Origin: Deltaproteobacteria bacterium
GTDB taxonomy: Bacteria > Myxococcota > Myxococcia > Myxococcales > 40CM-4-68-19
DNA: 44,224 nucleotides
Direction: 5' to 3'
NCBI GenBank assembly: GCA_005879535.1
Contig: VBKI01000064.1
Coordinates: forward strand, 1 to 44,224
Of the stretch, positions 28,498 to 36,411 are shown piece by piece; within the stretch, counting starts at the first letter, position 1, and the number at the start of each line of letters is the position of its first letter. Both the position numbers and the translations under genes were made by a program. The notes under the pieces are model-generated. The model was given only the letters and a program-made list of their open reading frames with translations, was not told the origin of the DNA and did no database searches.

Positions 28498-28619
28498 TCC
28501 GGGCGCTCTCAGCGGACGAAACGGTCGTGAGCGCGGGGAAGCTGGCGGATGTCCTGCTCGATTGCATCGCGGATGGGGCGCCCGCTGCCACGTCGATCTT
28601 CTTCAAGGCGCTGCGTTGA
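28494..28619 (+). pseudogene. Possible GNAT acetyltransferase remnant
   Basis: A GTG overlapping the ArsR-SRPBCC stop (GTGA) opens a 41-codon frame (IRALSADETVVSAGKLADVLLD). It resembles the first strand and helix of GNAT N-acetyltransferases, which often open with IRPLT and a helix ending in an LxDVV-type stretch. The frame stops inside the 3' end of the convergent dehydrogenase gene, so the acetyl-CoA-binding part is absent. A chance frame is possible. Confidence 0.35.
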
Positions 28620-29667
28620 GTCTCGCCAGGAGCTCGCTGCCGACCTGATCGGTCGTCGACGCCGGCCCGCCCAGGAACGGCACCAGGTCCGGCGTCCGCG
28701 CTCCATTGCGGATCTGATCCTCGACCGCCCGCGTGACGCGCTCGGCCTCGCGGCGATGCCCGAGGTGCTCCAGCATCAGCGCGCCCGAGAGCGCCATCGC
28801 CAGCGGGTTCGCCTTGCCCTGTCCGGCGATGTCGGGGGCGCTGCCGTGCACCGGCTCGAAGAGCGAGACGCGGCCGGGATGGATGTTGCCGCTCGCGGCG
28901 ATTCCGAGACCGCCGGTGAGCGCAGCGCCCAGATCGGTGAGGATGTCGCCGAACAGGTTGTTGGTCACGATCACGTCGTACGCTTCCGGCTGCCGGACGA
29001 GATCCATCGCCAGCGCGTCCACGTACATCGCCTTCGCCTCGATCCCCGGGTACCGCCGGGACACTTCCGCGAACGTCCGGCGCCAGAGTCCGTGCCCGAA
29101 GAGCAGGACGTTCGCCTTGTCGGCCATGCAGACGCGCCGCAGGCCGCGCTGCTTCGCGTAGGCGAACGCCGCCTCGACGATGCGCTCGACGCCCTTGCGC
29201 GTGTTGATCTCGATCTCCTGCGCCACCTCGTCCGGCGTCCCCTGTTTCAGCACCCCGCCACTGCCGGTGTAGAGGCCCTCGGTGTTCTCGCGGAAGACGA
29301 CGAACTTGAGCTGATCGCGCCCCTTGCCTTTCAGGGGGCTCAAGCGGTCGTCGATGAGGATGCAGGGGCGCAGGTTGATGTACAGGTCGAGCTCGAAGCG
29401 CATTGCGAGCAGGATCCCCTTGGCGTGCTCATTGCCGGGCACGCGCGGATCGCCCACCGCGCCGAAGTACACTGCCGCGTAGTCCCGGCGCAGGGTCTCC
29501 AGGAAGCCCGGCGGCAGCGTGGTGCCGTCGCGCAGATATCGCTCGGCGCCGAAGTCGAACCACTCGAATTGCAGCGGCAGCCCGAGGCTCTCCAGGACGC
29601 GCACGCCGATGCGGGCGACCTCCGGCCCGATTCCGTCGCCTGGAATCACGGCGATGCGCTGGGTCAT
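28603..29667 (-). CDS. Isocitrate/isopropylmalate dehydrogenase family protein
   Basis: The 354-residue enzyme is an NAD(P)-dependent beta-decarboxylating dehydrogenase. It opens IAVIPGDGIGPEV and has the substrate loop FELDLYINLRP, the FRENTEGLYTGSGG motif, the YVDALAMDLV and NLFGDILTDLGAAL metal-site segments, and GSAPDIAGQGKANP for cofactor binding. The ENTEGLY form occurs in homoisocitrate, tartrate/malate and some 3-isopropylmalate dehydrogenases, whereas classical LeuB usually has REL-TGG here, so the substrate is uncertain. The ATG at 29667 has TACTCT 9 nt upstream. It may act with the DRE-TIM synthase and the fused aconitase of this window. Confidence 0.9.
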   Translation of the reverse strand: MTQRIAVIPGDGIGPEVARIGVRVLESLGLPLQFEWFDFGAERYLRDGTTLPPGFLETLRRDYAAVYFGAVGDPRVPGNEHAKGILLAMRFELDLYINLRPCILIDDRLSPLKGKGRDQLKFVVFRENTEGLYTGSGGVLKQGTPDEVAQEIEINTRKGVERIVEAAFAYAKQRGLRRVCMADKANVLLFGHGLWRRTFAEVSRRYPGIEAKAMYVDALAMDLVRQPEAYDVIVTNNLFGDILTDLGAALTGGLGIAASGNIHPGRVSLFEPVHGSAPDIAGQGKANPLAMALSGALMLEHLGHRREAERVTRAVEDQIRNGARTPDLVPFLGGPASTTDQVGSELLARLNAAP

Positions 29668-29747
29668 GGGGCGCGCAGAGTAGGGGCGCGCGGGCGACGC
29701 GGCAAGCCTTGACTCCCGCGGTGGTTGCGGGTGTGATTCGCACCCCT

Positions 29748-29942
29748 ATGAGGCAGAGCGAGCGGCAACCCCAGACCCAGCCCGCGCATGGTCCTTCGTT
29801 CGAGTCCACGCCGTGGGTCGCGCGGGAGGTCCTGGTGGACGAGCCGCGGGAGCTCCAGCCGGAGCCGCCCCTCGCGCTCGAGCAGAACGATCACGTGGTG
29901 GACGCCGCTCTCGACGGCGAAGCCATCCGGCGCGCCTCCTAA
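29748..29942 (+). CDS. Small acidic hypothetical protein, 64 residues
   Basis: The frame starts at the ATG at 29748 (MRQSERQPQTQP) and encodes a Pro/Glu-rich peptide with TPWVAREVLVDEPREL and HVVDAALDGEAIRRAS. The region is preceded by TTGACT and a TGTGAT-like hexamer 17 bp further. Its TAA overlaps the TAG of the convergent basic protein in CTAA, the same arrangement as at 20787-20790. No family is recognised and coding status is moderately supported. Confidence 0.45.
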   Translation: MRQSERQPQTQPAHGPSFESTPWVAREVLVDEPRELQPEPPLALEQNDHVVDAALDGEAIRRAS

Positions 29943-30097
29943 CGCCGCTTCTGCCGCTTCACCTTGTTCGCCTGCTTCCCGAGAGCGGTGCGGGTCCTCT
30001 TCGGCAGCCTGCTGATCGTCCTCTTCCTGCGCGCGGCGCCAGCCGCCTTCTTGATGTTGCGCCTCGCCGCCGCCTTCTGTCGCCTTGTAGTGGCCAT
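29939..30097 (-). CDS. Small very basic protein (52 residues)
   Basis: From the ATG at 30097 the protein reads MATTRRQKAAARRNIKKAAG and then KRTISRLPKRTRTALGKQ, ending in VKRQKRR. More than a third of the residues are Lys or Arg and there is no acidic residue. Short proteins of this exact style (MATT-RQK-A-RNIKKA ... KKTRTALGKQ) recur in proteobacterial genomes as uncharacterised nucleic-acid-binding or ribosome-associated proteins. A longer frame upstream reads as non-coding Gly/Ala-rich sequence, so the internal ATG is preferred. The role is inferred from composition. Confidence 0.65.
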   Translation of the reverse strand: MATTRRQKAAARRNIKKAAGAARRKRTISRLPKRTRTALGKQANKVKRQKRR

Positions 30098-30158
30098 GCC
30101 ACAAGCTGCATCCGAACCGCTGGCGCCGGTAGCGGCGCGCGCGGCATAAGCTCCGCCG

Positions 30159-31211
30159 ATGATCCTGCTTGCGGTGATCGCCGCCTGCGTCCTGGAGAAG
30201 AGCGACACCTGGGGGCCGGACGGCAAGCTGCCGCTGCGCGCGGAAACGGTGGTGAGCGGCCTGGAGGTCCCGTGGAGCTTCGCATTCCTGCCGGGAGGGG
30301 ACGTCCTCGTCTCCGAGCGACCGGGGCGCGTGCGCCTGCTTCACGGCGGCAAGCTGGCGCCGGATCCGGTGCTCACGGTGAAGACGGCCGAGAGCAGCGA
30401 GGGAGGACTGCTAGGCATCGCCGTCAACCCGCGGGACGACTCGCAGCTGTTCCTGTACCTCACCGCGCCAGGGCCCGAGAACCAGCTGCAGCGGTGGAAG
30501 CTCGCCAAGGATCACCGCAGCGCGGTCCTCGAGACGGTCGTGATCGGCGGAATCGCCGCCGCGCGCTATCACGACGGCGGGCGGATCCGCTTTGGACCCG
30601 ACGGCGCGCTCTACGTCGGCACCGGAGATGCTCGCCATCCTTCGCGCTCGCAAGATCCGAACAGCCCGAACGGGAAACTCCTGCGCGTCGATGCGGACGG
30701 CAAGGCAGTGCCTTGGGTTCTCGGAATCCGCAACACTGAAGGATTCGACTGGCTGGATGACGGCACACTGGTGATCGTCGACCACGGACCGAGCGGCGAG
30801 ATTCTCGGCCACTACGCGCACGACGAAGTGAATCTCGCGCACAAGGCCGACAATCTCGGCTGGCCCGACATCTACGGATGCCAGACGCGCCAGGGGATGG
30901 TCACGCCGGTCATCGCCTGGTCGTCGCACGCTTTGCCACCCGGCGGCGTCGCCGTCTACCGCGGCACCGCCATCCCGGAGCTTCGCGGGAACGTGCTGGT
31001 CGCCTCGCTCGCGGCTGAGCACCTCCACCGCGTGGTGCTGGAGGCCGGAAGCGTCAAGCTGCACGAGGTCTACTTCCGCCAGAAGTTGGGGAGGCTCCGC
31101 GAGATCGCGATGACTCCGTCGGGCGAGCTGTGGGTCTCGACCAGCAACTGCGACGGGCGCGGCGAATGCGGGCCCGAGAAGGATCGCATCGTGCGGATTG
31201 TGCGACAGTAG
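30159..31211 (+). CDS. Glucose/sorbosone dehydrogenase-like (soluble PQQ type) lipoprotein
   Basis: The 350-residue protein begins with a very short hydrophobic segment and a cysteine (MILLAVIAAC, C10), compatible with a lipoprotein. The rest matches the six-bladed beta-propeller of soluble aldose sugar dehydrogenases: VVSGLEVPWSFAFLPGGDVLVSE, EGGLLGIAVNP, HDGGRIRFGPDGALYVGTGD, NSPNGKLLRVD, GIRNTEGFDW and NLGWPDIYG. These proteins oxidise aldoses with PQQ and calcium in the periplasm; several catalytic-type residues (H/D in YHDGG, R in GIRN) are present. No PQQ synthesis genes are nearby. TAAGCT ends 6 nt before the ATG at 30159. It is followed 5 bp later by the CMD-like gene. Confidence 0.88.
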   Translation: MILLAVIAACVLEKSDTWGPDGKLPLRAETVVSGLEVPWSFAFLPGGDVLVSERPGRVRLLHGGKLAPDPVLTVKTAESSEGGLLGIAVNPRDDSQLFLYLTAPGPENQLQRWKLAKDHRSAVLETVVIGGIAAARYHDGGRIRFGPDGALYVGTGDARHPSRSQDPNSPNGKLLRVDADGKAVPWVLGIRNTEGFDWLDDGTLVIVDHGPSGEILGHYAHDEVNLAHKADNLGWPDIYGCQTRQGMVTPVIAWSSHALPPGGVAVYRGTAIPELRGNVLVASLAAEHLHRVVLEAGSVKLHEVYFRQKLGRLREIAMTPSGELWVSTSNCDGRGECGPEKDRIVRIVRQ

Positions 31212-31216
31212 CGCAC

Positions 31217-31813
31217 ATGACGACCCTCCTGCTGCTCGCGGCGTTGCTCTCCTCTCCCTCCCAGGCAAAGACCGTGTCGAAGACCGGGATCCCCTACATC
31301 GATGAAGCGAAGGCAGGTCCGCCGGACCTGCTCGAGGCGATCAAATCGCGGCGCCCCGGCGGCAAACTGCTCAACCTCGACCGGATGCTCCTGCACAGCC
31401 CGAATTTCACCAAGGGCTGGAACACGATGTTCGCCGCCATCCGCGGGCAGCTCGCGCTTCCGGGCAAGCTCCGCGAGATCCCCATCATGGCCATCGCCGT
31501 GCTCAACAAGGCGGAGTACGAGTGGGCGCAGCACGAGCCCGAGTTCCTCAAGGCCGGCGGCACGAAGGAGCAGCTCGCCGCGCTGAGGGCGATGAAAGCC
31601 GACCCGAAGCTCTTCGATCCCGCCGAGCTGGCCGCGCTGCAGCTCACGGTAGAGATGACCCGGGACGTGCAGGTGAAGCAGGCCACCATCGACAAGGTGC
31701 GCTCCCTGCTTCCCGACCAACAGGTGATCGAACTGGTCGGCACCATCGCCGGCTACAACATGGTCTCGCGCTTCCTGCTCGCCACCGGCGTGGAGATCGA
31801 ATCTACGCAGTGA
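31217..31813 (+). CDS. Exported carboxymuconolactone decarboxylase (CMD/AhpD)-like protein
   Basis: The 198-residue protein has a signal peptide (MTTLLLLAALLSSPSQA). Its domain is all helical and resembles CMD/AhpD proteins: MLLHSPNFTKGWNTMFAAIRG, REIPIMAIAVLNKAEYEWAQHEPEFLKAG, and the final VELVGTIAGYNMVSRFLL-type helix. The redox CxxC of AhpD is not present at the usual place (AVLNKAEYEW), so peroxidase activity is unlikely; the conserved His of the EWAQHEP segment is kept. It is 5 bp downstream of the sugar-dehydrogenase-like gene, probably the same operon. Its stop overlaps the convergent aconitase-family gene by 11 bp. Confidence 0.82.
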   Translation: MTTLLLLAALLSSPSQAKTVSKTGIPYIDEAKAGPPDLLEAIKSRRPGGKLLNLDRMLLHSPNFTKGWNTMFAAIRGQLALPGKLREIPIMAIAVLNKAEYEWAQHEPEFLKAGGTKEQLAALRAMKADPKLFDPAELAALQLTVEMTRDVQVKQATIDKVRSLLPDQQVIELVGTIAGYNMVSRFLLATGVEIESTQ

Positions 31814-33800
31814 GCTTTTCGAAGACCGCCGTGCCGTGGTGCTGGATGGCGGGAACGATTCCGCCCTCCCCGACCAGGGCCTGGACGATGCGCGAGGGCT
31901 CCTCGGCAGCGAACTCTTCGCCGCCGATCCGCACCGCGCCGCGGGCGAGGTCGAGCTCGATCTCCTCGCCTTCCCTGGCCAGCTCGTGGAAGCGCGCATC
32001 CTGCACGACGAGGAACGGCAGCGCCTCGTTCACCAGGTTGCGCTTGTGGATGAAGGCATAGCTCTTCGCCACGATGGCCTCGATCCCCGCGCCTTTGAGG
32101 GCCAGCACGGCTTGCTCCCGCGACGAGCCCGAGCCCCAGCCTTCGCCCGCCACGATCACGCGCGCCCCGTCGCGGGCCTTCTGCACGAAGTCGGGCCGCA
32201 CGAAGTGGAACGCCTTGGCGCCCAGCTCGGAAAGCGCGGTGAGATGGCAGAACTGGCCGGGAATGATCGCGTCGGTGTCGACATTGTCGCCGAAGCGCTG
32301 GACGCGAGAGCGCACCGTTCCGGCGCGCTGCCGGTCCGCGGCCCGCCCCTGCCTGGCCGACACGGCGGTCGCGCCCCGCTTGGCGAGGTGGATCTGCGGG
32401 TCCACCACCTGGATCTCCGGCTGCCGCCGCGGCTTGCGCTCGGCGAGGATGCGGCGGAACCTCTCCTGGTCGATCCGCGCGAGCAGCGGCCGGGGATCCG
32501 CGATCTTCATCTGCTGCGCGCTCGCCGCCACCGTCGCGGCGCTGCCCAGGTGCGCGAGCGAACCGTCTCCCATCCGGTTCTCGAAGTTTCGGTTCTGCGA
32601 GGAGAGCCATTTCTCGCCCCGCCCCGCCTTTCGGGATGCGACGCCCAGGCACATCGAGCAGCCCGGAGGATCGACGCGGAAACCCGCGCGCTCGTAGATC
32701 GACCACAGGCCGGCACGGCGCAGGTTTTCCTGGATGGTCAGATCGCCGGGCACCACGATCTGCTTGTCGTTGCCGGGCCGGGAAACTCCCGCCGCCTCCA
32801 ACACCAGCGCGGCGAGCACCAGCTCCTCTTCAGTGGTCGTGCAGGCGCCGATGAACAGGCCCTGCAGCTCCGTTCCCGCGAGCGCGGTCACGCCCTTGAC
32901 GTTGTCCGGCGAAAACGGCACCGCGACCTGCGGCTCGAGGTTCGCGAGGTCCACTTCGAACGTCTGCGCGTAGGGCGCTCCGGCATCGGCCCGGAACGTC
33001 CGCATCGGCTGCGCCGCCTGGGGATCGTCCGCGTCGGCCCGGCCAGCTAGCCATGCCGCCGTGACTTCGTCCGCCTCGAAGATTCCGTTCAGGCCGCCGA
33101 ACTCGGCGGTCATGTTGGCGATGGCGAACCGCGAGTCCGTCGAGAGCTGGCGCACTCCCTCGCCGCGGTACTCGACGGACCGCTCCATGGCCACGGTGTT
33201 CCGACCGAGGAGCCCGAGCGTGCGGAGGATGACGTCCTTGCCGGCGATGCCGAAGGGAAGCGCTCCCGAGTACTCGACCGCGATTGCTTCCGGCACCTGG
33301 ATCCACGAGCTTCCCAGCACCATGGCCACCACGATGTCGGCGCCGCCGAGCCCGACGGCGACCGCGCCGAGTCCGCCGTGCGACGATGTGTGGCTGTCCG
33401 CTCCCAGGACGACGTCTCCCGGACGCACCAGGTCCCGGTAGAACCGCGTGTGCAGGATGGTCTGGTTCGCGTCGTAGAAGTGGCGAATTCCGCTCTCCCT
33501 GGCGAAGTCGCGGGACAGTTGCACGAGCTTCTGCGCCCGCTTGTCGGTCGCCAGCGTCACCGGGTCGACGGTGTGATCGACGGCGAGGAAGAACCGGTCG
33601 CGGTCGTGCAGCTTCGGGCGCCCGAGCATGGAGTACGTCCGCTCCATCCCGTTCCAGGCGAGCTCGCTGGCAATGGTCCAGTCGACCGATACCTGGAGGA
33701 CGTCGCCCGCCTGCACCCACGGCCGCGGCAGGTTCCGCGCGTGCGCCGCGAGGATCTTCTGCGTGAGCGTCATGGGACGGGGCGCGGGTGCGGAAATCAT
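31803..33800 (-). CDS. Fused aconitase/3-isopropylmalate dehydratase family enzyme (large plus small domain)
   Basis: The 665-residue protein joins a LeuC/aconitase large subunit to a LeuD-like swivel domain. Large-domain motifs are VDHTVDP, GDVVLGADSHTSSHGG, the first cluster cysteine in IGACTTTEEEL and the other two in PPGCSMCLG, then SSQNRNFENRMG. A linker of about 60 residues leads to the swivel domain (FGDNVDTDAIIPGQF, GEGWGSGSSREQAV, NEALPFLV). It dehydrates and rehydrates a 2- or 3-hydroxyacid such as isopropylmalate, homocitrate or citrate; the exact substrate is uncertain. ACTTTEEE differs from the ACTNS form of most LeuC/aconitases. The ATG at 33800 has no Shine-Dalgarno; the ATG at 33773 (MTLTQKIL) is equally likely. 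Confidence 0.9.
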   Translation of the reverse strand: MISAPAPRPMTLTQKILAAHARNLPRPWVQAGDVLQVSVDWTIASELAWNGMERTYSMLGRPKLHDRDRFFLAVDHTVDPVTLATDKRAQKLVQLSRDFARESGIRHFYDANQTILHTRFYRDLVRPGDVVLGADSHTSSHGGLGAVAVGLGGADIVVAMVLGSSWIQVPEAIAVEYSGALPFGIAGKDVILRTLGLLGRNTVAMERSVEYRGEGVRQLSTDSRFAIANMTAEFGGLNGIFEADEVTAAWLAGRADADDPQAAQPMRTFRADAGAPYAQTFEVDLANLEPQVAVPFSPDNVKGVTALAGTELQGLFIGACTTTEEELVLAALVLEAAGVSRPGNDKQIVVPGDLTIQENLRRAGLWSIYERAGFRVDPPGCSMCLGVASRKAGRGEKWLSSQNRNFENRMGDGSLAHLGSAATVAASAQQMKIADPRPLLARIDQERFRRILAERKPRRQPEIQVVDPQIHLAKRGATAVSARQGRAADRQRAGTVRSRVQRFGDNVDTDAIIPGQFCHLTALSELGAKAFHFVRPDFVQKARDGARVIVAGEGWGSGSSREQAVLALKGAGIEAIVAKSYAFIHKRNLVNEALPFLVVQDARFHELAREGEEIELDLARGAVRIGGEEFAAEEPSRIVQALVGEGGIVPAIQHHGTAVFEKLTA

Positions 33801-33871
33801 CAGGGGCTGCTACATGCATCGGGCAGCGGTCTTCTGCAACAGGTGCGTTCACCAATTAGTCTAGCGAGGGC

Positions 33872-35248
33872 ATGGATACCTGGTACGAGCGCCTCAGCAC
33901 CCTCGATTCGCTGTTCCTGGAAATCGAGGATCGCAGCGCCCATATGCACGTCGGCGCCGTGGCCATTTTCGAGGGCCCACCGCCGCCGTATCGGGACTTC
34001 CTCGCGCTGATCGAGGCGCGGCTGGAGAAGGTCCCGCGCTACCGGCAGCGCGTGATGTTCGTTCCGCTCAAGCAGGGCCGGCCGGTCTGGATCGACGAGA
34101 CTCAGTTCGACCTCGAGTACCACGTGCGCCACACCGCTCTGCCGGCGCCGGGCGGAGAAGCCGAGTTGAAGAAGCTGGTCGGCCGCTTGTTCTCGCAGGC
34201 GCTCGATCGGGACAAGCCGCTCTGGGAGATGTGGCTGGTGGAGGGCCTGGGCGAATCGCGCTTCGCCATCGTCAGCAAGACGCACCATTGCATGCTCGAC
34301 GGGATCTCCGGCGTCGACCTCGCCACGGTGCTGATGGATCGAAAGCCGGAAAGCGCTCCACCTCCGAAGCCTCCGTCCTGGCAACCCAGAAAGGCTCCCA
34401 GGCCGGCGGCGCTGCTCTTCAGCTCGGTGAAAGAGCAGCTCTCCAGTCCGCTGCGCATGGCGAGAGAAGCGCTGGAACCGAACAGCGAGGCCGCGAAGCT
34501 GGTCGCCCGGCTCTTCAGTGGGTTCAAGCCCTTCGTCGACGTGGTGTCGATGGGCCGGGCGCCGGAGTCGCCGCTGAACGTGGCCATCGGCCCCCACCGT
34601 CGCTTCGAGATGGTGGACATTCCGCTCGCCAAAGTGAAAGCCGTGCGCGCGGCGCGCGGTGGAACGGTCAATGACGTCATCCTCGCCACCGTCGCCGGCG
34701 CGCTGCGCATCTGGCTGACGGCGCGCGGCGCCGCGGCGGCGGCCGATCTGCGCGTGCTGGTCCCGGTCAGCATGCGCTCCCGCAAGGAGCGCGGAACCTA
34801 CGGCAACCAGGTATCCGCAGTCTTTTGCCCGTTGCCACTGACCGAGGCGAGCCCGACCGAGCGTCTGAGGAAGGTGCACGAGGCGATGATGAACGTGAAG
34901 AAGAGCGGCTCGGCCGTCGGCGCCCACGCGCTTTCGCGGTTGGGCGACTTCGCTCCTCCGCAGCTGATCGCGCAGGCGGCGCGGCTGCAGGCCGTCACGC
35001 GGATGTTCAACCTGGTGGTCACGAACGTTCCCGGGCCGCAGTTCCCCCTCTATCTGCTCGGGCGGCAGATGCTGCGCTGCTACCCGCAGGTGCCGCTGGC
35101 CGCGCAGCAGGCCGTCGGCATCGCGCTGCTCAGCTATCACGGAGAGGTCGGGGCCGGCCTTCTCGGCGATGCGGATGCCGCCCGCGATCTTCCCGCGCTG
35201 GCGCAGGCGATGCACACGGCGCTGGACGAGCTGCATGCCGCTGTTTGA
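33872..35248 (+). CDS. Wax ester synthase / diacylglycerol acyltransferase (WS/DGAT)
   Basis: The 458-residue enzyme carries the WS/DGAT acyltransferase signatures: LSTLDSLFLEIED at the N terminus, the catalytic THHCMLDGISG (H138-H139, D143-G144), PLWEMWLVEGL, the GGTVNDVILATVAGAL segment and the C-terminal NLVVTNVPGPQFPLYLLG. It esterifies fatty alcohols or diacylglycerol with acyl-CoA, giving wax esters or triacylglycerol. TAGTCT ends 9 nt before the ATG at 33872 and a weak GAGGG lies next to it. The alpha/beta hydrolase gene starts inside its 3' end (14-bp overlap), so the two are translationally linked, plausibly for neutral-lipid synthesis and turnover. Confidence 0.93.
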   Translation: MDTWYERLSTLDSLFLEIEDRSAHMHVGAVAIFEGPPPPYRDFLALIEARLEKVPRYRQRVMFVPLKQGRPVWIDETQFDLEYHVRHTALPAPGGEAELKKLVGRLFSQALDRDKPLWEMWLVEGLGESRFAIVSKTHHCMLDGISGVDLATVLMDRKPESAPPPKPPSWQPRKAPRPAALLFSSVKEQLSSPLRMAREALEPNSEAAKLVARLFSGFKPFVDVVSMGRAPESPLNVAIGPHRRFEMVDIPLAKVKAVRAARGGTVNDVILATVAGALRIWLTARGAAAAADLRVLVPVSMRSRKERGTYGNQVSAVFCPLPLTEASPTERLRKVHEAMMNVKKSGSAVGAHALSRLGDFAPPQLIAQAARLQAVTRMFNLVVTNVPGPQFPLYLLGRQMLRCYPQVPLAAQQAVGIALLSYHGEVGAGLLGDADAARDLPALAQAMHTALDELHAAV

Positions 35249-36041
35249 CCGCGGGCGGCACGCGCTCCATTACGAGTCGATCGGCGACGCCGCCAAGCCG
35301 CCGGTGCTCCTGATCATGGGCCTCGCGCTCTCGTCGCGCGCATGGGACCGCCTGCCGGACCTCCTCGCGCGCGACTTCCGCGTGCTGGTATTCGACAACG
35401 TCGGCACTGGCAAGTCGGCGCGGCGGGGGTTCGCCTACCGCATGCGCGATCTGGCCGACGACGCCGCGGCGGTGCTCGACCATGCCGGCGTCGCGGCTGC
35501 GCACGTCTTCGGCATCTCGATGGGCGGGATGATCGCGCAGGAGCTTGCCATCCGGCATGGCGAGCGCGTTCAGTCCCTCGCCCTCGGCTGCACGTTCGCA
35601 TCCTGGCGCAAGGGCACCGCGCCCTCGCTGTCGACGAAACTCGATCTCTTGCTCCTCAACCTCGGCTTCGCCACTCCGGCGCGGATTGCCCGCGTGCTCG
35701 TCTCCGCGGAATGGCACGCCGCGCACCCCGACGGAACCGTGCAATGGCTCCGTCGGGCGGAGCGGACCGCGCTGCGCTTCGCTACGGCGCAGGTGCTGGC
35801 CGTCGCGCGCCACCATGCGCTCGACCGGCTGTCGGGAATCCGCGCTCCGACGCTGGTGCTCACCGGCAGCGCGGACAAACTCGTGCCGCCCGCCAATTCG
35901 GTCATTCTCGCGCGCAGCATCCCCGGCGCGCGGCTGCGGGTGCTCGAGGGAGCCGGCCACGTGTTCCCGCTCGAGCGCGAGGAGGAGACGGTCCGCGCGC
36001 TGCGCGAGCACTTCCTCGCTCGCGCGGACACTCAGAAATAG
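35235..36041 (+). CDS. Alpha/beta hydrolase (esterase/lipase type)
   Basis: The 268-residue protein has the full hydrolase fold: HALHYESIG, the oxyanion region LLIMGLALSS, VFDNVGTGKS, the nucleophile elbow GISMGGM (S95), the acid in TGSADKLVPP (D214) and the histidine in EGAGHVFPLE (H242). It has the usual length for this family and no signal peptide. The ATG at 35235 lies 14 bp inside the WS/DGAT gene; a longer frame would replace the start with Arg-rich sequence from the other frame. Substrate is unknown; a lipid ester is suggested by the neighbour. Its stop overlaps the GreB-like gene on the other strand by 10 bp. Confidence 0.9.
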   Translation: MPLFDRGRHALHYESIGDAAKPPVLLIMGLALSSRAWDRLPDLLARDFRVLVFDNVGTGKSARRGFAYRMRDLADDAAAVLDHAGVAAAHVFGISMGGMIAQELAIRHGERVQSLALGCTFASWRKGTAPSLSTKLDLLLLNLGFATPARIARVLVSAEWHAAHPDGTVQWLRRAERTALRFATAQVLAVARHHALDRLSGIRAPTLVLTGSADKLVPPANSVILARSIPGARLRVLEGAGHVFPLEREEETVRALREHFLARADTQK

Positions 36042-36364
36042 ACGGAGACGATGGTGTACTGCGCCGCACCGCGGGGGCGCTCCACCGTGACCTCGTCGCC
36101 GGCGGACTTGCCCAGCAGGGCCCGGCCGAGCGGCGACTCGACGCTGACCGCGCCGCGCGCCGGATCTGCGCCGTCCGGCGTGACCAGGCGGTACTCGGTC
36201 TCGTTGCGGTCCTCGTCCTCGAGCTTGACGCGCGCGCCGAGCCGGACCTTTCCTTCGTCGCGCAGCCTTTCCACGGGCGGAGTCTCCGGAGGGGGGGCTC
36301 TCTGCCGCTGCGGCACGACGACGTCGGGCGTCAGATCGTCTTCTTTCGTAAACGCCTTCGACAC
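36032..36364 (-). CDS. GreA/GreB-like factor lacking the coiled-coil domain
   Basis: The 110-residue protein begins SKAFTKEDD, as GreB of many proteobacteria does. After a Pro-rich linker it runs straight into the FKBP-like C-terminal domain of Gre factors ([57 protein letters not shown]). The N-terminal antiparallel coiled coil, which reaches into the RNA polymerase channel with two acidic residues at its tip, is absent. Known GreB is about 158 residues. This protein could bind the polymerase secondary-channel rim without transcript cleavage, like Rnk. The GTG at 36364 has TACCGT 6 nt upstream. Confidence 0.85.
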   Translation of the reverse strand: MSKAFTKEDDLTPDVVVPQRQRAPPPETPPVERLRDEGKVRLGARVKLEDEDRNETEYRLVTPDGADPARGAVSVESPLGRALLGKSAGDEVTVERPRGAAQYTIVSVYF

Positions 36365-36411
36365 CCGCCTACGGTAGCGCGGTCCGTCAGAGTGATCTAG
36401 GGTCCGCCGCC

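Noticed and set aside
29719-29745. An inverted repeat GGGTG-TGATTCG-CACCC before the small gene at 29748
   Set aside because: The 5-bp arms around a 7-nt loop are weak and expected by chance in GC-rich DNA, so no regulatory site is called.
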